64,000 nt of DNA from NCBI GenBank assembly GCA_012519975.1, contig JAAYPE010000103.1, positions 1 through 64,000 of the forward strand. The letters are read 5' to 3'. This document shows positions 15,235 through 22,664 of the stretch, piece after piece. The notes beneath the pieces are model-generated. The model had not been told where the DNA came from. It was given only the letters and a program-made list of their open reading frames with translations, and did no database searches. The translations under genes were made by a program, and so were the position numbers. Numbering within the stretch: the stretch's first letter is position 1; each line of letters opens with the position of its first letter. Source of the stretch: Clostridiales bacterium. GTDB taxonomy: Bacteria; Bacillota; Clostridia; Oscillospirales; Acutalibacteraceae.

Positions 15235-16152
15235 TTATTTAATAAATGAGTTAATCTCGTCTCTCATTCTTATTGCTTCATTTCTTGCAGCCATTGCATA
15301 ATCAGCTTGCTCATAATTCCCTTTTTTGTATGCGCACATAATTCCACGAGATGAATTTACAATTGCTCCTAGCCCGTCTTTGTCAAAAGCTCCTTTAATA
15401 TCATCACCACTACCGCCTTGCGCTCCGTATCCAGGAACTAAGAAAAAAGTATGTGGCAAAGACTGCCTAAGCTCTGTTAATTGTTGTGGATATGTTGCAC
15501 CAACAACTGCTCCAACTCCAGAATATGCGTGTTTCCCTTTTAATTCATTTCCCCATTTTTCACACATATTACCCATCATTTTATAAATTGGCTCACCGTC
15601 AACATTTTTATCCTGCAACTCGCCAGATGATTTGTTAGAAGTTTTTACAAGTACAAATATCCCTTTATCATATTTATTACACACATCAATCAGTGGTAAA
15701 ATTCCGTCGCTACCCAAGTAAGCATTTACGGTTAGTGCGTCACCACCAAAAGGTTTTTCCTGCACATTTTCAATATCTACAGTGCCTAAATGAGCATTTG
15801 CATATGCTTGCATTGTTGTTCCAATATCGTTTCTTTTCCCGTCAGTTATTATAAACATTCCCTTTGAGCGAGCGTATTCTATTGTATCATACAATGCCCT
15901 CATTCCCTGCCAGCCATACATTTCATAATATGCACATTGTGGCTTTACTGCAGGAACAATATCATAAAGGGCATCTATTAATCCTTTGTTAAAAGTTAAA
16001 ATTGCATCAGCTGCACCCTCAAGTGTGTGCCCGAACTTGTTAAAAGATTCATCTTTAATAAAATCCGGTATAAAATCAAGCTTTGGGTCAAGCCCTGCTA
16101 CCGTTGGGTTATTTGTTTTTATAATTTTATCTATCAATCTATCTAGCGACAT
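15235..16152 (-). CDS. pyrF: Orotidine-5'-phosphate decarboxylase (type 2)
   Basis: Decarboxylates OMP to UMP, the last step of de novo UMP synthesis. It is the long (305-residue) group 2 form: GLDPKLDFIPDF at the N-terminus, DGKRNDIGTTMQAYA with the catalytic Lys and Asp, VNAYLGSDGILP and VPGYGAQGG near the phosphate site. All look intact. It lies 66 nt after pyrC, with a stable hairpin in between, and precedes carA. Confidence 0.94.
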   Translation of the reverse strand: MSLDRLIDKIIKTNNPTVAGLDPKLDFIPDFIKDESFNKFGHTLEGAADAILTFNKGLIDALYDIVPAVKPQCAYYEMYGWQGMRALYDTIEYARSKGMFIITDGKRNDIGTTMQAYANAHLGTVDIENVQEKPFGGDALTVNAYLGSDGILPLIDVCNKYDKGIFVLVKTSNKSSGELQDKNVDGEPIYKMMGNMCEKWGNELKGKHAYSGVGAVVGATYPQQLTELRQSLPHTFFLVPGYGAQGGSGDDIKGAFDKDGLGAIVNSSRGIMCAYKKGNYEQADYAMAARNEAIRMRDEINSFIK

Positions 16153-16176
16153 TTATATCAATCCTTTATATTTTTT

Positions 16177-16212
16177 AAAGCTCGGATAGCATTATTTAAT
16201 CCGAGCTTTTTT
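16177..16212. terminator. Hairpin between pyrC and pyrF, terminator or attenuator
   Basis: An 11-bp stem AAAGCTCGGAT/ATCCGAGCTTT (16177-16187 and 16199-16209) with an 11-nt loop. On the plus strand it is followed by TTTTTT; on the minus strand (sense for the pyr genes) by TTTAAAAAA only, so read-through is likely. It may lower expression of pyrF-carAB-pyrKD relative to pyrC. Confidence 0.5.
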
Positions 16213-16218
16213 AAAAAA

Positions 16219-17496
16219 CTAATCTTCATCCCTATATACTAATTTGCCATCACAAATAGTATATTTCACTTTACCTTTTAGTTCTATCCCCTTAAACACA
16301 GAGTTTTCTGATTTGCCGTGTAGTTTTTTTACATCAACACGCCACTTCTCATCTTCCGAAAAAATAACAATATCTGCCGGATTTCCTATTTTAAGAGTTC
16401 CGCCATCTATTCCAAGAATTTTTGCAGGTTTAGTTGACATAAGCTCAATTAGCTTTATCAAAGATATGTACCCGCCATTCACCAAAACTGTTATTCCTGC
16501 TGACAAAGATGTTTCAAGTCCGATTGTGCCATTTGGTGCATTTTTAAAATCGCTTTTTTCCTCCACTGAATGTGGCGCGTGGTCTGTGGCTATAGCGTCA
16601 ATTGTTCCATCCATAATACCCGCAATAATTGCAATTCTATCCGCCTGTGAACGAAGAGGAGGGCTCATCCTGTAGTCTGCATCACCCTTTAAAAGCGAAC
16701 TATCATCAAGAGCAAAATAATGTGGACAAGTTTCTGCCGTAATTCTTACACCTTTTTTCTTTGCATCTTTTATCATTTCAACTGACTGCGCCGTGCTAAC
16801 ATGGCAAATATGCACGGCAGTACCTGTAGACATCGCAATTGCAATTTCTCTTGCTGTTCCAACATTTTCCGACGCTGTGGGAACACCTTTAACACCAAGA
16901 ATTGTAGCAAATTCACCCTCATTCATTATTCCACCATCTGTTATAGTTAAATCCTCACAATGAGCTAAAATAGGCATACCTAAAAAATCTGCTTTTTTCA
17001 TTGCGTCGCTCATGATTTTTGCAGTAGATACTGGATATCCATCATCCGAAAAGGCAATTGCTCCCGCCTCTTTTAGTGCTTCAAAGTCAGTTATTACATT
17101 TCCATTAAGCCCTTGAGTTATTGCTGCAACAGGCAAAACCTTAACCTTTGCAGTTTTTGCAATGTTTTTTACAAGGCAAATTACCTCTTTACTATCAATT
17201 GCCGGACTAGTATTTGGCATTGCCACAACTGTTGTTACCCCACCAGCAGCGGCTGCCTCACATCCACTTTTTATATCTTCTTTATGTGTAAAACCCGGCT
17301 CTCTTAAATGAACATGTAAATCAATAAGTCCTGGTGCTACAACTAAACCTTTTGCATCAATTACATTATCAACATTATAATTTAAACTGTCTCCAATTTC
17401 GGCAATTTGTCCATCTTCAATTAAGATATCACCTATACCATCTGCACCAGTACTTGGGTCTATAATTCTTCCAGATTTTATAAGCATTTTGGGCAT
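16219..17496 (-). CDS. pyrC: Dihydroorotase
   Basis: Zinc amidohydrolase that cyclises carbamoyl aspartate to dihydroorotate. The class I (PyrC/AllB-like) motifs are intact: DLHVHLREPGFTHKED with metal-binding His, MPNTSPAIDS, AHCED, ICHVSTAQS, ETCPHYF and ATDHAPHS. About 425 residues, normal. The ATG at 17496 has GGAGG 8 nt upstream. It starts 29 nt after the class A PBP gene and is therefore probably in its transcript. Confidence 0.94.
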   Translation of the reverse strand: MPKMLIKSGRIIDPSTGADGIGDILIEDGQIAEIGDSLNYNVDNVIDAKGLVVAPGLIDLHVHLREPGFTHKEDIKSGCEAAAAGGVTTVVAMPNTSPAIDSKEVICLVKNIAKTAKVKVLPVAAITQGLNGNVITDFEALKEAGAIAFSDDGYPVSTAKIMSDAMKKADFLGMPILAHCEDLTITDGGIMNEGEFATILGVKGVPTASENVGTAREIAIAMSTGTAVHICHVSTAQSVEMIKDAKKKGVRITAETCPHYFALDDSSLLKGDADYRMSPPLRSQADRIAIIAGIMDGTIDAIATDHAPHSVEEKSDFKNAPNGTIGLETSLSAGITVLVNGGYISLIKLIELMSTKPAKILGIDGGTLKIGNPADIVIFSEDEKWRVDVKKLHGKSENSVFKGIELKGKVKYTICDGKLVYRDED

Positions 17497-17525
17497 TTCA
17501 TTTTCCTCCATTAAGAAAACATTTG

Positions 17526-19805
17526 TTAAAAACCAAATCTAAAATTAATATTACCTAAAGGACCTTCTCCTCTTGTTGTTATACCACCACTAACACTAAC
17601 TCCTGATTCTGTTGTTGTGGTAGTAGTTGTTGTAGTGTCGCTTGAGTTTTGGTTTCCACTTACTTCCTGTGACGAAAAACAGTTCGAGCAAGTTCCAGGT
17701 AAGCTATCTGTTTTAAACCAACCCATAGCGGTTGATCCACAGTTTTCGCCTGCCAAAAGTCCTGTTTTTGTACAATACGCTTTTTGAATTGACGAGCCAC
17801 TTTTAGTAAATTCTTTTTTTGCCAAATCCTTGTGAATTGGATTCATAACTGCTGCAAAAATTCTTCCTGCCGGATTTCCCGAAGCATTAGTTATACTTAT
17901 TGGTTTATCATATCCATACCAAACTGCAGCCACATAATAAGGGGTGCCTCCAACAATCCATTTATCTTTATTATCACTTGTTGTTCCTGTTTTTGCAAAG
18001 GTGGTAAAATTGTTTACACCAAATCCTTTACCTGTACCGCTTGTTATAACTGTTCTCATCATTTCATTCATTACATCAGCAGTGCCAGCTTGCAACACTC
18101 TTTTTCCCGACTCTTTATTATCAAAATACACTACACTACCGTCAAAATTAGTTACTTTTGAATAACAATAAGGCTTGTAATAATAACCACCATTTCCAAA
18201 AGTTGCATAAGCTGCTACCATATCAATTGCAGTTACGCCCCTTGTCATTCCTCCAACTGCCATCGAAGAAAAATTATAATCATTATTTTTTCCTTCAAGC
18301 GAGAGTGTTGAAATATGGAATTTATTTGTAAGAAACTCAACGCACTTTTTAGCCGTAAGTTCTTGAACTACTCTTGCAGATACAGTGTTAAGTGATTGTG
18401 CAACAGCGTGCTGAACAGAAACATATTTTCCCTCAGCACCAATGCTACCACCATAGTTCTCCGGCCAACGCTCACCATTTACTATAATTGCAAAATCTTC
18501 CATTGGCTTAGACCACGTAATTAAGTTCTCTTCAATCGCAGGTGCATATGCACTCAGTGGCTTGATTGCAGAACCTGGTTGGCGTGGCGACTTTACAGCT
18601 CTATTAAGGTCTCTAGCCCTTGATTTGGGGCCGGCACCACCCACTATTCCCACAACTCTACCCTTATAATCCATAACAACCATTGCTGATTGAACTTTTT
18701 CGTTTGTATCATCTGCACTTACTTCAACTTTATTTGGCTCATTTGGAAAAGTTATTCGATTTTCATAAACATTTTCCATTGATGCTTGCACGCTAGGATT
18801 TGCTACGGTATAAATTTTAAGTCCACCGTAATAAACCATTTTCCACGCTTCTTTTTCATCATATCCATATTGTTCCATAAAATCTTTGATTAATGTATCT
18901 ATAACATAATCCACATAATAGCTTTGAACTTCTTTTTTGTTTGATTTTTTCTGCTCCTTTTTCACCTTTTCAGATGGAACATAATCAGGACTATTTGTAA
19001 ACACTAGCTTGAAATTTTTGGCATCATTATATTCAGTTTCCGTAATATATCCTTGCTCTCGCATCATTCTAAGACAAGTTTCTTGACGCTCTTTGTTATA
19101 CTCAGGATTAATTAGTGGGTTGTATCTTGTAGGCGCTTTTGTTATAGAAGCAAGCACCGCACACTCAGCTGTATTGAGCTCTTTTAGCTCTTTTCCAAAA
19201 TAGGTTTGCGATGCAGTATTAACACCATAACAACCTGAACCTAGAGGTATTGTATTGAGATATGCCTCTAATATTTCATCTTTTGAAAAATGTTTTTCAA
19301 GATTCAAAGCATATAAAATCTCGTTAAATTTTCTTGAAAAAGTAACTTCATTTTCGTGAGTTAGGTTTTTAATTAGCTGTTGGGTAATAGTTGAACCACC
19401 AGTTTTAAAATGGTCTTTAACTACAGCACTTGTTGTTCTTACCCAGTCAACTCCCCTGTGCTTTTTAAATCGCTTATCTTCAAGCGCTACAAAGGCCTTT
19501 TGCAAGTCATCAGGAATTCCATCTAGATTTACCCAAATTCTATTTTCCTCTCCATGCAAGCGCCCTATCTCAGTAAGAGAGTTATCCGAGTTTTTCGCAT
19601 AAAGTATGCTTGTTTGATTTTGATTGTTTTTGTAACTATCAAGGTCTATTGCAACATCACCATTTTTAAATGATATTACATAAATCAGCAAGCAAAATCC
19701 AACTATAAAACAAGTAAGTAGAATTACAATTAAAGCAGAAAAAAGTATTGTTTTTGCACCTTTTTTCTTATTTGCATTCCCTTTACTTCGGGATTGATTC
19801 TTCAT
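17526..19805 (-). CDS. Class A penicillin-binding protein (GT51 and transpeptidase)
   Basis: Bifunctional peptidoglycan synthase anchored by one membrane segment (about 19-45). The glycosyltransferase domain (about 75-260) has the catalytic Glu in ALEDKRFKKHRG (Glu109) and GGSTITQQL. The transpeptidase domain (about 370-665) has SAIK (Ser412-Lys415), SLN (471-473) and KTG (605-607). After the catalytic core, a tail holds four Cys (678-709), a nine-Thr run (724-732) and a Gly-rich end. The ATG has AAAAGGAGG upstream. First gene of the run that continues into pyrC. Confidence 0.93.
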   Translation of the reverse strand: MKNQSRSKGNANKKKGAKTILFSALIVILLTCFIVGFCLLIYVISFKNGDVAIDLDSYKNNQNQTSILYAKNSDNSLTEIGRLHGEENRIWVNLDGIPDDLQKAFVALEDKRFKKHRGVDWVRTTSAVVKDHFKTGGSTITQQLIKNLTHENEVTFSRKFNEILYALNLEKHFSKDEILEAYLNTIPLGSGCYGVNTASQTYFGKELKELNTAECAVLASITKAPTRYNPLINPEYNKERQETCLRMMREQGYITETEYNDAKNFKLVFTNSPDYVPSEKVKKEQKKSNKKEVQSYYVDYVIDTLIKDFMEQYGYDEKEAWKMVYYGGLKIYTVANPSVQASMENVYENRITFPNEPNKVEVSADDTNEKVQSAMVVMDYKGRVVGIVGGAGPKSRARDLNRAVKSPRQPGSAIKPLSAYAPAIEENLITWSKPMEDFAIIVNGERWPENYGGSIGAEGKYVSVQHAVAQSLNTVSARVVQELTAKKCVEFLTNKFHISTLSLEGKNNDYNFSSMAVGGMTRGVTAIDMVAAYATFGNGGYYYKPYCYSKVTNFDGSVVYFDNKESGKRVLQAGTADVMNEMMRTVITSGTGKGFGVNNFTTFAKTGTTSDNKDKWIVGGTPYYVAAVWYGYDKPISITNASGNPAGRIFAAVMNPIHKDLAKKEFTKSGSSIQKAYCTKTGLLAGENCGSTAMGWFKTDSLPGTCSNCFSSQEVSGNQNSSDTTTTTTTTTESGVSVSGGITTRGEGPLGNINFRFGF

Positions 19806-19931
19806 TTATTTAAAAGCCTCCTTTTAATACACCTATATCAATATTTTTGTTAATAACAATAAATAAAATGAATTTTCAAATATTAAAACATTTAAAATTA
19901 ATGCCAAAATTTACATTTAATTAACCATAAT

Positions 19932-19940
19932 ATTATATCA
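19932..19940 (-). promoter_or_regulatory. Probable extended -10 promoter of the pbp-pyr run
   Basis: TGATATAAT on the minus strand (TG at 19939-19940, TATAAT at 19932-19937). There is no good -35 at the usual distance (TAAACT at best). The resulting 5' leader would be about 120 nt. Confidence 0.45.
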
Positions 19941-19973
19941 TACTTTTTTAAAAAAGTTTAGTATAAATATTAA

Positions 19974-20039
19974 AAACCTTATACATAAACCTTTTGCATA
20001 AAAAATCTATTTTTAGGCAAATATAACTATATAAGGTTT
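19974..20039. repeat. Inverted repeat around the candidate promoter
   Basis: AAACCTTATA (19974-19983) and its exact complement TATAAGGTTT (20030-20039), 46 nt apart. The arms flank the sigma F-like promoter, so they could be operator half-sites or a long-loop hairpin. Confidence 0.45.
19996..20025 (+). promoter_or_regulatory. Candidate forespore (sigma F/G type) promoter
   Basis: GCATA (19996-20000), 15-nt spacer, GGCAAATATA (20016-20025), one mismatch from the sigma F pattern GGNNANANTR. It lies between the arms of an inverted repeat and 40 nt before the small BofC-C-like gene. Confidence 0.35.
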
Positions 20040-20065
20040 GTTTTATATATTAAGGAAGTGAACTA

Positions 20066-20392
20066 ATGAAACAAAAAAATGTACTGATAACTCTAATTTT
20101 ATGCACATTAATAGTTTGTATGTTTTTCCTTGTTTTTTTTATTAAAAATTCTGAGAAAAAAAGCCCCGACAAAAGCACAGAACAATCAACAACAGCTTAT
20201 GAAATAGGATATATACTTGGGCAACACGAGGGAAAACTCGCAATTTATAAGGCAAATTCGAGCACACCTATAGAAATTTTTGATATTTATATTTCTTCAC
20301 TTCCCGAACACGATAAAGAGGAGCTAGAAAAAGGCATACACGCAAGCAGTGAAGATGAGTTGCAAATTCTTATTGAAGATTATACTAGTTAA
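20066..20392 (+). CDS. Small membrane-anchored protein, BofC C-terminal-like
   Basis: 108 residues: one N-terminal membrane segment (about 6-27), a short Lys/Ser linker, then a compact domain (about 45-108) with YILGQHEGKLAIYKANS, DIYISSLPEHDKEEL and a C-terminal LQILIEDYTS. This pattern matches small Clostridial proteins usually described as BofC C-terminal domain proteins. BofC itself is an intermembrane-space regulator of sigma K activation. Recognition is from memory of the motif pattern, so the functional call is tentative. GGAAGTG precedes the ATG. It is alone on the plus strand and has a candidate forespore promoter, fitting a sporulation role. Confidence 0.65.
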   Translation: MKQKNVLITLILCTLIVCMFFLVFFIKNSEKKSPDKSTEQSTTAYEIGYILGQHEGKLAIYKANSSTPIEIFDIYISSLPEHDKEELEKGIHASSEDELQILIEDYTS

Positions 20393-20600
20393 AAATTCTG
20401 CAAAAAATCGTAAAGCAATTCACCTTGCCATAGTGAAATTTATAATATAATTATTTTGATGTGTGATAACTTTTCAAAATATAATAAATTAAAAATATTT
20501 GCTGTTTTAGGAAGCTTTAACGACTAGCTTATATCACTTTTAAATGTTGTCTACCATATAAAGTTGAAAATTACACAAAGAGCAAAAATTACGATATAAT
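20393..20600. other. Intergenic stretch, nothing recognised
   Basis: About 200 AT-rich bases between the BofC-C-like gene and the tRNA terminator. I see no convincing promoter, hairpin with a U-tract, or open frame with a ribosome-binding site. Confidence 0.5.
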
Positions 20601-20644
20601 AAAACCCCTGAACTCCTTGTAAATAAAGGATTTTCAGGGGCTTT
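20600..20644 (-). terminator. Intrinsic terminator of the four-tRNA operon
   Basis: CCCCTGAA pairs with TTCAGGGG (inner extension ATCC/GGA), followed on the minus strand by TTTTATTAT. Directly downstream of tRNA-Thr. Confidence 0.8.
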
Positions 20645-20648
20645 TGTT

Positions 20649-20724
20649 TGGAGCTGATGACGGGACTTGAACCCGTGACCTCATCCTTACCAAGGATGTG
20701 CGCTACCGCCTGTGCCACATCAGC
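20649..20724 (-). tRNA. tRNA-Thr (anticodon GGT)
   Basis: 76 nt with encoded CCA. Acceptor GCTGATG/CATCAGC, anticodon stem CATCC/GGATG with loop TTGGTAA. Last of four tRNAs on the minus strand. Confidence 0.95.
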
Positions 20725-20760
20725 GAGGTAAAAAATATATTGTAAAACATTATTTTAGAA

Positions 20761-20837
20761 TGGCGACCCGGAACGGGCTCGAACCGTCGACCTCTAGCGT
20801 GACAGGCTAGCATTCTAACCAACTGAACTACCGGGCC
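20761..20837 (-). tRNA. tRNA-Asp (anticodon GTC)
   Basis: 77 nt with encoded CCA. Acceptor GGCCCGG/CCGGGTC (one G-U), anticodon stem CTAGC/GCTAG with loop CTGTCAC. Third tRNA in the operon. Confidence 0.95.
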
Positions 20838-20860
20838 AAAAAGCTCTTATAAAAAGAACT

Positions 20861-20936
20861 TGGCAGGGGCAGAAGGACTTGAACCCTCGGCACGCGGTTT
20901 TGGAGACCGCTGCTCTACCAACTGAGCTATACCCCT
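20861..20936 (-). tRNA. tRNA-Trp (anticodon CCA)
   Basis: 76 nt with encoded CCA. Acceptor AGGGGTA/TGCCCCT, anticodon stem GCGGT/ACCGC with loop CTCCAAA. Second tRNA in the operon. Confidence 0.95.
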
Positions 20937-20941
20937 AAAAA

Positions 20942-21018
20942 TGGTGGGCCATCAGGGACTCGAACCCCGGACCAACCGGTTATGAGCCGGTTGCTCTAAC
21001 CAACTGAGCTAATGGCCC
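20942..21018 (-). tRNA. tRNA with CAT anticodon (elongator Met, or Ile after lysidine modification)
   Basis: 77 nt with encoded CCA. Acceptor GGGCCAT/ATGGCCC, anticodon stem ACCGG/CCGGT with loop CTCATAA. The first base pair is G-C, so it is not initiator tRNA. Elongator tRNA-Met and tRNA-Ile2 share the CAT anticodon and I cannot separate them safely by eye. First tRNA of the operon. Confidence 0.9.
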
Positions 21019-21045
21019 GCAACTGCGGTGACTTACCACTTCGAT

Positions 21046-21074
21046 ATTATATATTGTTATCTTATAAAAGTCAA
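21046..21074 (-). promoter_or_regulatory. Promoter of the four-tRNA operon
   Basis: TTGACT (21069-21074), 17-nt spacer, TATAAT (21046-21051) on the minus strand, 28 nt upstream of the first tRNA. Confidence 0.85.
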
Positions 21075-21214
21075 TAGTAAAAATATTTGTTTTAAAAATA
21101 TTTAAAATAATAAAATAACTGACTTAAAAACATATACATTATATAAAAAACTTAAAAATATAATGTCAAAAAAAACCACTTATTTTTTATACTATTTTGA
21201 GCAAAATAAAGTCA

Positions 21215-21306
21215 AGGATAAAAACTTATCCTGATTGTCTTTATCTTACAAAAGCGTTTGCAAAAGACAATCGAAGCGTGACATCACACATTTATGATGC
21301 CACGCT
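21215..21306. repeat. Three consecutive hairpins downstream of the lipase gene
   Basis: Hairpin A: AGGATAA/TTATCCT (21215-21221, 21226-21232). Hairpin B: GATTGTCTTT/AAAGACAATC (21233-21242, 21263-21272). Hairpin C: AGCGTG-CATCA/TGATG-CACGCT with one mismatch (21275-21286, 21295-21306). They stand almost end to end. Read on the minus strand the last is followed by TGACTTTATTTTG, so the array probably ends the lipase transcript. The rest of the 308-nt gap (21019-21326) is the tRNA promoter and AT-rich DNA. Confidence 0.6.
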
Positions 21307-21326
21307 CTTTATTTTATTAATTTAAA

Positions 21327-22292
21327 TTAAACTGTTTTATATGTTGAATTGCTCTTTATCACATTTGAATCAATATCATTTAGCCAATTAAGAACATCGT
21401 TATATACTTCTTCTTTATTGTTATCATTTAAAATTTCATGTCTACGGTCTGGATAAAGAATAAGTTTTGGCAAATGACCTGCCTCAAGGAGTTGCTCATA
21501 TGTAGCTTTTACGCCAACAGTAAACATACCTACACAATCTTTTTCGCCAGAAATCATAAGTATTGGAAGTCCTAGAGGAACTTTGTACTGCCAATTTTTG
21601 CGGTTGCATTCAACAGCAAGTTTAAAAGTATCTCTACAAAAGCTAAGAGAATATAAGTCAAAGCAATATGGGTCTGCAATGAATTTTTGAACGTTTTCCT
21701 CATTTGCAGATAGCCAATCGCTTGGTGTTTTAGGGTTTTTAATTCCTATATTTGCAGCTTTTCCGGAAAGAGAATAAAGGAATGGATACTTCTTCTGAGG
21801 ACCTATGACATTCACTGCTTTTTCAAGCAGAGGAATCAAAAGTGAAGAAACATATGGGATACTTGCAGTACCACAATAAACAACGCCTGCAAGCTCATCA
21901 CCAAAAACACTAGAATAAATTCTTGCACAGAACGACCCCATACTGTGGCCAAACAAATAGTAAGGTAATTCTGGATATCTTTTTTGCATAATATTGTGGA
22001 GCTTATGCATATCATCAACGATTCTGATTGAAGCATCATCTGGCATTTCACTTAATTTTTCAAGTGAGCCTGCTGTTTTCCCGTGCCCCAAATGATCGTT
22101 AGCACATACTACAAAACCATTACTAGCAAGAAAACGAGCAAATGAGTCATATCTTTCACTATAATCACAAACACCGTGTGCAATTTGGAAAATACCTTTT
22201 TTGTTCACCGAATCATCTTCCCAAATCATACATCTAACCTTATGCTCGCCAGTTGTAGAAGCAAAATATGCTTCCTTTCTGATAATGGACAT
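21327..22292 (-). CDS. Alpha/beta hydrolase, monoacylglycerol lipase/lysophospholipase type
   Basis: Serine hydrolase of the Hydrolase_4 (S33-like) family. AHGVCDYSERYDSFARFLA and ANDHLGHGKT are the usual oxyanion and lid-proximal motifs. The nucleophile elbow is FGHSMGS, the Asp is in ISGEKDCVG and the His in DRRHEILN, giving a full triad. There is no signal peptide, so it is probably cytosolic. 321 residues is typical. The ATG follows TTGGAGG. It is flanked by long non-coding gaps on both sides and is probably monocistronic; the lipid substrate cannot be read from the sequence. Confidence 0.87.
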   Translation of the reverse strand: MSIIRKEAYFASTTGEHKVRCMIWEDDSVNKKGIFQIAHGVCDYSERYDSFARFLASNGFVVCANDHLGHGKTAGSLEKLSEMPDDASIRIVDDMHKLHNIMQKRYPELPYYLFGHSMGSFCARIYSSVFGDELAGVVYCGTASIPYVSSLLIPLLEKAVNVIGPQKKYPFLYSLSGKAANIGIKNPKTPSDWLSANEENVQKFIADPYCFDLYSLSFCRDTFKLAVECNRKNWQYKVPLGLPILMISGEKDCVGMFTVGVKATYEQLLEAGHLPKLILYPDRRHEILNDNNKEEVYNDVLNWLNDIDSNVIKSNSTYKTV

Positions 22293-22664
22293 TATAAAGC
22301 CTCCAATAAAATAATTTATTTTGATTCTGTGTCCAAACAGAATTCTTTGCTTTAATTATTCGCTACAAGATTTCAAACCAAATCAAGTTCATTTCTTGTT
22401 CATAAAGCCAATGATATTATTTTATAATATTTAAAAAGAAAAATCCAGTATAAAATTTAATTTTTTTCGAATAATTAAGTTGACAAAGTTACAACTTGGC
22501 TACTACGCACAGTATTTATGTTTATTTTTTATGCACATTGACGGCCATTTTTCTATTATGTAAATTAAAAGACATCTCATTCATAAAATAACTGAATATT
22601 CAATTGGTGTTTTCACCTACGATTTGCAGTGATTTTTATATAAAATGTCATCAGCAACAACATT
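22293..22664. other. Intergenic region upstream of the lipase gene, no confident promoter
   Basis: 372 AT-rich bases. The clear structure is a short inverted repeat ATTCTGT (22324-22330) / ACAGAAT (22337-22343), 30-50 nt before the lipase start, that could be an operator or a leader hairpin. On the plus strand TTGACA occurs at about 22481 but without a -10 at the right distance. I see no convincing coding frame. Confidence 0.4.

Noticed and set aside
20942..21018. Initiator tRNA-fMet
   Set aside because: The 1-72 position is a G-C pair; initiators have a mismatch there.
21241..21262. A catabolite-response (cre) site in CAAAAGCGTTTGCA
   Set aside because: It deviates from the cre consensus at several fixed positions and lies in a hairpin loop downstream of genes.
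22481..22515. A plus-strand promoter starting with TTGACA
   Set aside because: No -10-like hexamer 16-18 nt downstream and no plus-strand gene follows.
22480..22580. A 25-codon minus-strand frame beginning MRCLLIYIIEKW
   Set aside because: No ribosome-binding site, no resemblance to a known small protein.
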